From Quadrisphaera sp. (GTDB taxonomy: Bacteria > Actinomycetota > Actinomycetes > Actinomycetales > Quadrisphaeraceae), in the NCBI GenBank assembly GCA_029258695.1, contig JARIBR010000160.1, forward strand, positions 1 through 5,146: DNA of 5,146 bases, read 5' to 3'. The notes under the pieces are model-generated. The model did no database searches. It had not been told where the DNA came from and saw only the letters and a list, made by a program, of their open reading frames with translations. Positions 1-5,001 of the stretch are shown piece after piece; position 1 is the stretch's first letter; the number at the start of each line of letters is the position of its first letter. A program made the translations under genes and the position numbers.

Positions 1-1016
1 GCGAGGGGGAGGACCCTCGGACGTTCTACCGCCTGCCGGTGCGCAAGCGCCTCGTGGTGATGCTCGGGGGGCCGGCGATGAACTTCGTCCTCGCCGTCCT
101 GTTCATCGGCCTCATGCTCAGCGTCACCGGCATCCCCGCCGCACAGCCGGGAGCGGAGGTCGCCTCGGTCAGCCGCTGCGTGGTGCCCGCCGGGCAGGCC
201 GCCCAGGACCGGTGCGCACCCTCCGACCCGGCGACGCCCGCCGCGCAGGCCGGCGTGGAGCCGGGCGACGTCATCGTCTCCGTCGCCGGCGAGCCGGTGC
301 GCACGACCGCCCAGGTGGGCGAGCTGGTGCGCCCGCGCGTCGGCTCACCGGTGCCCGTGGTCGTCGAGCGCGGCGGGCGCGAGCTGACCCTCACGCTGAC
401 CCCGGTGGAGAACACCGTCGCGCAGGTCGGCCCGGACGGCGCGCCCCTGCTCGACGCCTCGGGGGAGGTGGCGACGACCCGTGCCGGGTTCATCGGCCTG
501 ACGTCCACCGCGCCGACCGCCCTGGAGCGCCAGCCGCTCTCGGAGGTTCCCGGCGTCATCGCCGACTACACGGTGCGCACCGCCGGCATCGTCGTGACGC
601 TGCCGGTGCGGATGGTCGAGGTCGTCGAGGCCGCCTTCGGGCCGGGGCCCCGGGACCCCGACGGGCCGATCGGCCTGGTGGGCGTCGGGCGCCTGTCCGG
701 TGAGGTCGCGACGTCGGACCTGTTCTCCACGACCACCGAGCGCGTCTCGATCATGCTCGGTCTCCTCGGGTCGGTGAACCTCGCGCTGTGCCTGTTCAAC
801 CTCGTGCCGTTGCTGCCGCTGGACGGCGGGCACGTCGCCGGGGCGCTGTGGGAGGGGGCGCGGCGCTCGATCGCGCGCCGGCGCGGGCGCCCGGACCCCG
901 GGCCCTTCGACCTCGCCCGGCTGCTCCCGGTCACCTACGCGGTCGTCGCGCTCTTCCTCACCATGACGGTGGTGCTGGTCTACGCCGACATCGTCAAACC
1001 GGTGACGCTGGGCTGA
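1..1016 (+). CDS. rip1: M50 site-2 protease (Rip1/RseP family), C-terminal part
   Basis: This is an intramembrane zinc metalloprotease of the site-2 protease family, which cuts membrane-bound anti-sigma factors and similar substrates inside the bilayer. The gene is cut at its 5' end: the frame is open from base 3, and the HExxH zinc motif must lie upstream. Visible in order are a GGPAMNF motif opening a transmembrane helix (bases 66-86), a PDZ domain (about 225-420, with GVEPGDVIVSVAGEPV), a linker containing RDPDGPIGLVG, a hydrophobic segment running into NLVPLLPLDGGH (Asp codon at 822-824, the third metal ligand of the family's LDG motif), and a final transmembrane helix (about 921-995). 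The PDZ lead-in has two cysteines twelve residues apart (codons 177-179 and 213-215). The stop is TGA at 1014-1016. In actinobacteria this gene usually sits next to dxr and ispG, and ispG is found at the right edge here. Family assignment is firm; the symbol rests on actinobacterial usage. Confidence 0.95.
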   Translation, partial: EGEDPRTFYRLPVRKRLVVMLGGPAMNFVLAVLFIGLMLSVTGIPAAQPGAEVASVSRCVVPAGQAAQDRCAPSDPATPAAQAGVEPGDVIVSVAGEPVRTTAQVGELVRPRVGSPVPVVVERGGRELTLTLTPVENTVAQVGPDGAPLLDASGEVATTRAGFIGLTSTAPTALERQPLSEVPGVIADYTVRTAGIVVTLPVRMVEVVEAAFGPGPRDPDGPIGLVGVGRLSGEVATSDLFSTTTERVSIMLGLLGSVNLALCLFNLVPLLPLDGGHVAGALWEGARRSIARRRGRPDPGPFDLARLLPVTYAVVALFLTMTVVLVYADIVKPVTLG

Positions 1017-1110
1017 TCGCAGAGCGGCGCCAGGCCCGTGGCGCTCGGCCGATCGGTCCGTCGTGGCGGCGCCCTCGTGACTTGGCCGGGCGTGCGCGCA
1101 CCGACGCGCC

Positions 1111-1122
1111 TACCGTCTGCCC
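1111..1122 (+). promoter_or_regulatory. Candidate leaderless promoter (-10 TACCGT) of the histidine phosphatase gene
   Basis: TACCGT at 1111-1116 fits the actinobacterial -10 consensus TANNNT and stands exactly six bases before the ATG at 1123. Transcription would then start at or next to the A of the start codon. No Shine-Dalgarno sequence precedes this ATG, which fits a leaderless transcript. No good -35 is seen at normal spacing; TTGGCC at 1082-1087 is too far away (23-base spacer). Many actinobacterial leaderless promoters show only the -10. The call is an inference from position and sequence. Confidence 0.45.
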
Positions 1123-1887
1123 ATGGACCTGCGCCCCCTCGAGTCGGGCCCGACGCCGGCGCAGGCACCGGCCTCGCTGTGGCTCCTGCGGCACGGCACG
1201 AGCGCGGGCAACGAGGCCGCTCAGGCAGCCTGGCGCGCGGGTGCGCTCACCGTCGACATCGAGGACCGGGACGCTGACGTCGAGCTGACCACCGAGGGGC
1301 AGGCGCAGGCGGACGCCGTCGGGGCGTGGATGGCCGCGCTGCCCGCGGACCAGCGGCCCACGGTGGTGATCACGTCTCCGTACCGGCGCGCGGTCGGCAC
1401 GGCGGAGCGCGTGGTCGCGGCACTGCGCGCTGCGCCCGGCGGCGAGGAGCCGCTCTTCCGCAGCGACGAGCGGCTGCGCGAGCGTGACCAGGGCGCGCTG
1501 GAGCGCCTGACCGGTCAGGGCGTCGCGCGGGAGCTGCCCGAGGAGGCCGAGCGCAAGGACCTGCTCGGCAAGGTCTGGTACCGCCCGCCGGGGGGCGAGA
1601 GCTGGGCGGACGTCCTGCTCCGGGTGCGCTCGCTGCTCTCGCTCGACCTGCCTCGCTTCGCCTTCCAGCGCGTCCTCCTCGTCTCCCACCAGGCGGTGAT
1701 CATGAACGTGCGCACGGCGCTCGAGGGCCTCGACGAGGACACCGCCGTCAGCATCGACGAGGGCCAGCCGCAGGGCAACTGCGCCCTGACCCGCTACGTG
1801 CGCGGGCCCGGCGGTCTGCACCTGGAGGTCTACGCGGACCTGACCCCGGTCCGCGAGGGCACGAGGCTGCTGGCGCTCCGGCGCTGA
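1123..1887 (+). CDS. Histidine phosphatase family protein (phosphoglycerate mutase / fructose-2,6-bisphosphatase-like)
   Basis: This 254-residue cytosolic protein belongs to the histidine phosphatase superfamily, whose members hydrolyse phosphate esters through a phosphohistidine. The nucleophile is in LLRHGTSAGN (Arg23, His24). The second Arg is in SPYRRA (Arg89), the likely acid is Glu120 in LRERDQG, and the second His is His189 in LLVSHQAVI. The pair GGES (157-160) plus SHQAV, instead of the commoner SHGG, resembles the bisphosphatase half of PFK-2/FBPase-2, so a small phosphorylated metabolite is a fair guess. The substrate cannot be fixed from sequence. No signal peptide or membrane helix is seen; the first 18 residues are a Pro/Ala-rich lead-in. 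ATG 1123 was chosen because a -10-like element lies six bases upstream and the RHG motif follows at the usual distance from the N-terminus. It is separated from rip1 by 106 bases and is probably transcribed on its own. No functional link to the genes on either side is evident. Confidence 0.9.
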   Translation: MDLRPLESGPTPAQAPASLWLLRHGTSAGNEAAQAAWRAGALTVDIEDRDADVELTTEGQAQADAVGAWMAALPADQRPTVVITSPYRRAVGTAERVVAALRAAPGGEEPLFRSDERLRERDQGALERLTGQGVARELPEEAERKDLLGKVWYRPPGGESWADVLLRVRSLLSLDLPRFAFQRVLLVSHQAVIMNVRTALEGLDEDTAVSIDEGQPQGNCALTRYVRGPGGLHLEVYADLTPVREGTRLLALRR

Positions 1888-2022
1888 TCCCCCGCGGGAC
1901 GGCGCGCCGCCCCGACCCGCCAGCCCACCACCACCGCCGAGACCCTCGCTCACGTCCCCTGATCCGCGCCCTGTGTCGCCCGGCGCCTGCCTCCGATCCG
2001 GTGATCGCGCCCGTGAGGGCTT

Positions 2023-2054
2023 CACCTCTCGCTGCGCCTGACGAAGGAGAGGTG
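2023..2054 (+). promoter_or_regulatory. Perfect 8-bp inverted repeat in the peptide gene leader
   Basis: CACCTCTC at 2023-2030 is exactly complementary to GAGAGGTG at 2047-2054, with a 16-base loop. It is followed after one base by a second, weaker hairpin (GGGCA 2056-2060 with TGCCC 2072-2076). It could be an RNA stem in a structured leader or a DNA dyad bound by a regulator. The arms are less GC-saturated than the surroundings, which makes a chance match somewhat less likely, but one sequence cannot prove function. Confidence 0.4.
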
Positions 2055-2076
2055 TGGGCAGGCATCGGGCGTGCCC

Positions 2077-2099
2077 CTGAGTGGAGGGAAGGAACTCAG
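2077..2099 (+). promoter_or_regulatory. Hairpin presenting the ribosome binding site of the small peptide gene
   Basis: CTGAGT (2077-2082) pairs perfectly with ACTCAG (2094-2099). The 11-base loop GGAGGGAAGGA (2083-2093) holds two Shine-Dalgarno-like purine stretches, and the 3' arm ends on the base before the ATG at 2100. The best-spaced core is AAGGAA at 2089-2094, five bases from the start. A ribosome site held in a loop may be kept exposed for strong translation, or may be opened and closed by a ligand or protein. This site also decides the start of the peptide gene over a further-upstream GTG at 2001. Confidence 0.5.
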
Positions 2100-2204
2100 A
2101 TGAGCAAGTGGGTTTCCCGTAAGGTCGCCATGCACGCCGCAGGTTCCGCGACGGCTGTCGCGGCGCTGGTGGCCATCGTCGGCGCCGGCTCCAAGTGGTG
2201 GTGA
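2100..2204 (+). CDS. Small cationic hydrophobic peptide, 34 residues, unknown function
   Basis: I do not recognise this gene. The peptide starts MSKWVSRK, has a hydrophobic Ala/Val/Gly-rich stretch at about residues 13-29, and ends GAGSKWW. It has four Lys/Arg residues (Lys3, Arg7, Lys8, Lys32), one His and no acidic residue. The n-region/h-region layout followed by Gly-Ala-Gly resembles a signal peptide whose released tail would be only four or five residues; a single-pass small membrane protein is the other reading. ATG 2100 has the clearest Shine-Dalgarno sequence among the complete starts apart from the gene at 4381, set in a hairpin loop. The gene ends in two adjacent TGA codons (2202-2204 and 2205-2207). 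Five of its first 18 codons end in A or T, unlike the neighbours, as often seen near strong translation starts. It lies 59 bases before the GGDEF-EAL gene, on the same strand, so it may be a leader peptide, a signal peptide-like pheromone, or a membrane partner of that protein. Confidence 0.65.
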   Translation: MSKWVSRKVAMHAAGSATAVAALVAIVGAGSKWW

Positions 2205-2246
2205 TGAACCACCCCGCGCGGTGCTGCGTCGTCTCGACCGAGCACC
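2197..2246 (+). promoter_or_regulatory. Tandem hairpins with attenuator-like layout at the end of the small peptide gene
   Basis: GGTGGT (2197-2202), made of the two Trp codons and the first base of the stop, pairs perfectly with ACCACC (2208-2213) around the loop GATGA. A second stem follows: GGTGCT (2220-2225) with AGCACC (2241-2246), containing an inner GTCG/CGAC stem (2228-2231 with 2235-2238) across a 2x2 internal loop. An alternative pairing of CACC (2210-2213) with GGTG (2220-2223) is possible but only four bases long. Mutually exclusive stems next to a leader peptide ending in Trp-Trp recall attenuators. The second stem has no T-run after it, so control, if real, would be translational or Rho-linked. 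Confidence 0.35.
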
Positions 2247-2253
2247 AGGTCGA

Positions 2254-2271
2254 CTGACCGATCATGGTCAG
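2254..2271 (+). promoter_or_regulatory. Inverted repeat spanning the start codon of the GGDEF-EAL gene
   Basis: CTGACC (2254-2259) and GGTCAG (2266-2271) are perfect inverted repeats around GATCAT. The ATG at 2264-2266 sits at the loop/3'-arm border. Folded as RNA it would partly hide the start codon; as DNA it would be an 18-base dyad. No strong Shine-Dalgarno precedes this ATG (only CAGGT at 2246-2250), so initiation may depend on translation of the upstream peptide gene. Confidence 0.35.
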
Positions 2272-4393
2272 CGACCCCGTCGCCCAGGGTGCCGCCGTGC
2301 AGCGCGCGGCGGCACCTCGGCGCACCCGTCCGCGGCTCACGGCGCTCCAGGTGTATGCCTCCGCCGTCGCCGTCGCGGGGTTGTCGCTGTCTGCGGTGGC
2401 GCTGGTGCTGGGCACGCCGCTCGTGCACGTCCGCGCCTCCCCGTGGGTGCTCTCGGGGCTGGCTCTCGCCCTGGTCGTCAGTGAGCTGACATCCGTCCCG
2501 GTCACCCGGCGTGACCACACGGCGAGCCCGGTCACCATCTCGACGAGCTTCGCGGTCGCGATGGTCGTGCTCGGTCCGTTGTCGCTCGTCATCGCCGTCC
2601 AGCTCGCCGCGGTCCTGCTCGACGACGTCCGCGGCAGGCGCCGGCCCCTCCAGGTGCTCTTCAACATGGGGCAGTACGCCCTGAGCCTCTGGGCCGCGAG
2701 GCTCGTGTTCTGCCTGCTGTCCGGCGAGCCCCTGCTGCGTGCCTACGCGGAGCTGACCCCCGACCGAGTCCTGCCCGCGCTGGTCGCAGGGATCGCGTTC
2801 GCGCTCGTGAACGACGGCCTCGTCTCGGTCGTCGCGGCCCTCGCCACGGGCCAGCGGATCCTGACGATGCTCAAGGACGACGTCGTCTTCAAGATCGAGA
2901 CGTCAGGCGTCCTCGTCGGGCTGGGCCCCGTAGCGGCGCTGCTCGCCCAGTTCGCCGTCTTCATGCTCCCCCTCCTCCTCCTGCCCGTCCTCGCGGTGCG
3001 CCGCACGGCCTTGCTGGCCGCGACCCGCGAGCACCAGTCGCTGCACGACCCGCTGACGGGGCTGGGGAACCGCACCCTGTTCCGCGGCGCCGTGGAGCGG
3101 GCCATCGCCCACCAGCACGAGCGCGGCGTCGCCGTCCTGCTGCTCGACCTCGACCACTTCAAGGACGTCAACGACACCCTCGGCCACCACGTCGGCGATG
3201 ACCTGCTGTGCGAGGTCTCCGCCCGGCTGCGCGCCGCCGCGACCGAGCCGGGGCTCGACGCGACGGTCGCGCGCCTGGGCGGCGACGAGTTCGCCGTCGT
3301 CCTGTCCTCCGCCGAGCCTCTCGTCGCCGCGCAGGCCCTCGCCGCCCGCGTCCTGCGGGATCTCTCGCGGCCCGTCGAGGTGGCCCAGACCCGCCTGTCG
3401 GTCCAGGCGTCCATCGGCATCACCACGTCCGAGGCCGCGCCGCTCGAGGACGTCCACAGCGCCCTGAAGCAGGCCGACATCGCCATGTACGAGGCCAAGG
3501 ACGAGCGCGCCAGGGCGTGCGTGCACGTGCCCGGGACCGACTCCCGCTCCGTCGGGCGGCTCATGCTGCTGCCGCAGCTGCGCGAGGCCATCGACGCTGG
3601 TCAGCTCGTCGTCGACTACCAGCCCCAGTCCGACGCCCGGACCGGCGACGTCGTCGCGGTCGAGGCGCTCGTGCGCTGGAACCACCCCGAGCTGGGCCGG
3701 CTCGAGCCCGCGGCGTTCATCGACCTCGCGGAGAGCGCCGGGCTCATCGCGCCCATCACCACGTACGTGCTGGAGAGCGCCCTCGGTGAGCTCGCGCGGT
3801 GGCGCTCCGGGGGGTGGGAGGGCTCCATCGCCGTCAACCTCTCCGCCCGCCAGCTCTCCGACCTCAACCTGCCCTCGCACGTGGGATCGCTCCTGGAGCT
3901 GTCCGGGGTGCCGGCCTCCTGCCTCACCGTCGAGGTCACGGAGTCCTCCCTCATGGCGGACCCGCGCGCCGCCAAGCGCATCCTCACCGAGCTGCGGGCC
4001 ATGGGGGTCCAGCTGTCGATCGACGACTTCGGGACCGGCTACTCGTCCCTGGTCCTGCTCCAGCAGCTTCGCGTGGACGAGCTGAAGATCGACCGCAGCT
4101 TCGTCGCCGAGCTCGCGCCCGGCAGCCACGACGAGGTGCTCGTGCGCTCCATCGTCGACCTCGGGCACAACCTCTCGCTGCGCGTGGTGGCCGAGGGCGT
4201 GGAGAGCGCTGCAGCGGCGGCCCACCTGCGGCGGCTCGGCGTCGACGTCCTCCAGGGCCATCTCGTGGGGCGCCCGCGCGGTGCCGCAGCCACCGGGGAG
4301 GTGGTGAGGGGGTCGCGACCCCACCGCCCCGCTGCGCCGGTGCAGGTGCGTCCCGGTGGTGAGCGACGAGGAGGGGCGCCGTGCTCGTCCTGA
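2264..4393 (+). CDS. Membrane-bound GGDEF-EAL protein (putative diguanylate cyclase/phosphodiesterase)
   Basis: This 709-residue protein has an N-terminal membrane domain (about 28-246, six or seven helices), a GGDEF domain (about 258-415) and an EAL domain (about 432-672). It could both make cyclic di-GMP from GTP and cut it to pGpG. The cyclase half has an intact RLGGDEF (337-343) and LLLDLDHFKDVNDTLGHHVG, but lacks the RxxD inhibitory site: GLDA stands at the RxxD position. The phosphodiesterase half keeps the expected metal and catalytic positions: Glu467 in EALVRW, Asn524 in VNLSARQ, Glu557, Asp587-Asp588 in DDFGTGYSSL, Lys608, Glu644 and Gln664. Both activities are therefore plausible, and which dominates is unknown. 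The membrane domain has the STSFAVA and FNMGQYALSLWAA segments I associate with actinobacterial integral sensor domains; its ligand is unknown. ATG 2264 follows an in-frame TGA (2255-2257) by six bases, so no earlier start exists. A Pro/Arg/Gly-rich tail after residue 672 contains the ribosome site of the next gene, which overlaps it by 13 bases. Confidence 0.95.
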   Translation: MVSDPVAQGAAVQRAAAPRRTRPRLTALQVYASAVAVAGLSLSAVALVLGTPLVHVRASPWVLSGLALALVVSELTSVPVTRRDHTASPVTISTSFAVAMVVLGPLSLVIAVQLAAVLLDDVRGRRRPLQVLFNMGQYALSLWAARLVFCLLSGEPLLRAYAELTPDRVLPALVAGIAFALVNDGLVSVVAALATGQRILTMLKDDVVFKIETSGVLVGLGPVAALLAQFAVFMLPLLLLPVLAVRRTALLAATREHQSLHDPLTGLGNRTLFRGAVERAIAHQHERGVAVLLLDLDHFKDVNDTLGHHVGDDLLCEVSARLRAAATEPGLDATVARLGGDEFAVVLSSAEPLVAAQALAARVLRDLSRPVEVAQTRLSVQASIGITTSEAAPLEDVHSALKQADIAMYEAKDERARACVHVPGTDSRSVGRLMLLPQLREAIDAGQLVVDYQPQSDARTGDVVAVEALVRWNHPELGRLEPAAFIDLAESAGLIAPITTYVLESALGELARWRSGGWEGSIAVNLSARQLSDLNLPSHVGSLLELSGVPASCLTVEVTESSLMADPRAAKRILTELRAMGVQLSIDDFGTGYSSLVLLQQLRVDELKIDRSFVAELAPGSHDEVLVRSIVDLGHNLSLRVVAEGVESAAAAAHLRRLGVDVLQGHLVGRPRGAAATGEVVRGSRPHRPAAPVQVRPGGERRGGAPCSS
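4368..4374 (+). promoter_or_regulatory. Strong Shine-Dalgarno (GAGGAGG) inside the GGDEF-EAL gene
   Basis: GAGGAGG at 4368-4374 stands six bases before the GTG at 4381 and lies within the last codons of the GGDEF-EAL gene. It fixes GTG 4381 as the start of the next gene. The two genes overlap by 13 bases, the usual mark of translational coupling. Confidence 0.8.
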
Positions 4394-4989
4394 CCTTCGC
4401 GCTGCTGGCGATCGTCGCGGTGCCGCTGACCGGCGGCAGGCTCTCGCGGCTGGCGAGCCTGCGGTGGCGCGCGTGGTGGCTCCTGCCGGTGACCTTCGCG
4501 GTGCAGGTCGCCGTCCTCGAGGTACCCGGCCTGCCGACCGGAGCCGCCTCGGCCGTGCACACCGCCAGCTACGTGCTCGCCGGTGTCTTCGTCGTGGTGA
4601 ACCTGCACGTGCCGGGCCTGTGGTTCCTCGCGCTCGGGGCGGCGTCGAACGGCGTCACGATCGCTCTGAACGGGGGCACGCTGCCCTCGACCGCCGCCGC
4701 CCGCGAGGCGGCGGGCATCTCCACGGAGACGACGTTCGTCAACTCCGGCGCGGTGCAGGACCCGGTCCTGGGCTTCCTCGGTGACGTCTTCGCCGTTCCC
4801 GAGGCGCTGCCCCTGGCCAACGTCTTCAGCCTCGGCGACGTCGTCATCGCCGGCGGGGCGTTCTGGGTGCTGCTCGCGGCCGGTCACCGGCGCACCTGGG
4901 AGGTCGGCACGGTCCGCGCCGGCGCGCACCGCGCCGCCGCCCCGTGGTGGCCGGTGCCCGACGCGAGCGGCGCGCGCCGGGGTCGGTGA
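4381..4989 (+). CDS. DUF5317 family small integral membrane protein
   Basis: This 202-residue membrane protein has about five hydrophobic helices (roughly residues 1-19, 33-48, 59-77, 79-96 and 146-168) and short conserved-looking motifs: NGGTLP (97-102), FLGDVF (132-137) and SLGDVVIAGGAF (150-161). These are the signatures I associate with DUF5317, a family without an established function. The GTG start at 4381 is set by a strong Shine-Dalgarno. The 13-base overlap with the GGDEF-EAL gene implies that the two proteins are made together, so it may transport or present a ligand for the sensor, or act as a membrane partner of it; this is inference. The C-terminal 30 residues are Ala/Arg-rich and probably cytoplasmic. 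Its stop (4987-4989) is 12 bases before ispG. The family name is from memory of these motifs, not from a search. Confidence 0.8.
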   Translation: MLVLTFALLAIVAVPLTGGRLSRLASLRWRAWWLLPVTFAVQVAVLEVPGLPTGAASAVHTASYVLAGVFVVVNLHVPGLWFLALGAASNGVTIALNGGTLPSTAAAREAAGISTETTFVNSGAVQDPVLGFLGDVFAVPEALPLANVFSLGDVVIAGGAFWVLLAAGHRRTWEVGTVRAGAHRAAAPWWPVPDASGARRGR

Positions 4990-5001
4990 GACACTGGGAC
5001 C
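4990..5001 (+). promoter_or_regulatory. Candidate leaderless promoter of ispG (-10 GACACT)
   Basis: GACACT at 4990-4995 is six bases before the ispG ATG at 5002. It agrees with the TANNNT type -10 at the A and final T but has G in first place. The spacing is the same as that of the TACCGT element before the phosphatase gene. There is no typical Shine-Dalgarno; the GGGA at 4996-4999 is too close to the ATG. If real, ispG would have its own constant promoter and would not depend on read-through from the GGDEF-EAL unit. Confidence 0.35.

Larger units (their letters stand above)
1888..2099 (+). other. Intergenic leader region before the small peptide gene
   Basis: These 212 bases lie between the phosphatase stop and the peptide start. 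The first part is C-rich with palindromes CCCGCGGG (1891-1898) and CGGCGCGCCG (1900-1909) but no T-run, so an intrinsic terminator is not supported. The last 80 bases fold more convincingly: CACCTCTC/GAGAGGTG (2023-2054), GGGCA/TGCCC (2056-2076) and CTGAGT/ACTCAG (2077-2099) are consecutive hairpins that end against the start codon. No clear -10 or -35 was found, so the promoter is not located. A structured 5' untranslated region is the best reading. It does not match a riboswitch consensus I know. Confidence 0.5.

Noticed and set aside
1026..1045. GCGCC/GGCGC hairpin after rip1 as a terminator
   Set aside because: Only a 5-bp stem with no T-run; expected by chance at this base composition.
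1888..1910. Palindromes CCCGCGGG and CGGCGCGCCG as a terminator of the phosphatase gene
   Set aside because: They are self-complementary with no loop and are not followed by a T-run.
2001..2099. Upstream GTG start that would extend the small peptide to 67 residues
   Set aside because: No Shine-Dalgarno at 2001, the extension is unlike the peptide, and it runs through the strong ribosome site that fits ATG 2100.
1988..2099. Cyclic di-GMP or cyclic di-AMP riboswitch before the signalling genes
   Set aside because: The hairpins are real, but I could not find the conserved core sequences of the GEMM or ydaO classes.
2091..2120. GGAAC resembling an ECF sigma factor -35
   Set aside because: The nearest CGT -10-like element is about 22 bases away, and both lie over the ribosome site and the start of the peptide gene.
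994..2667. Long minus-strand open frame (557 residues)
   Set aside because: It is the antisense shadow of the phosphatase, leader and early GGDEF-EAL genes. Its translation is Arg/Gly/Ala-rich without domains, as expected in GC-rich DNA.
2903..4324. Long minus-strand open frame (473 residues)
   Set aside because: It lies wholly opposite the well-supported GGDEF-EAL domains, has low-complexity composition and no recognisable family.
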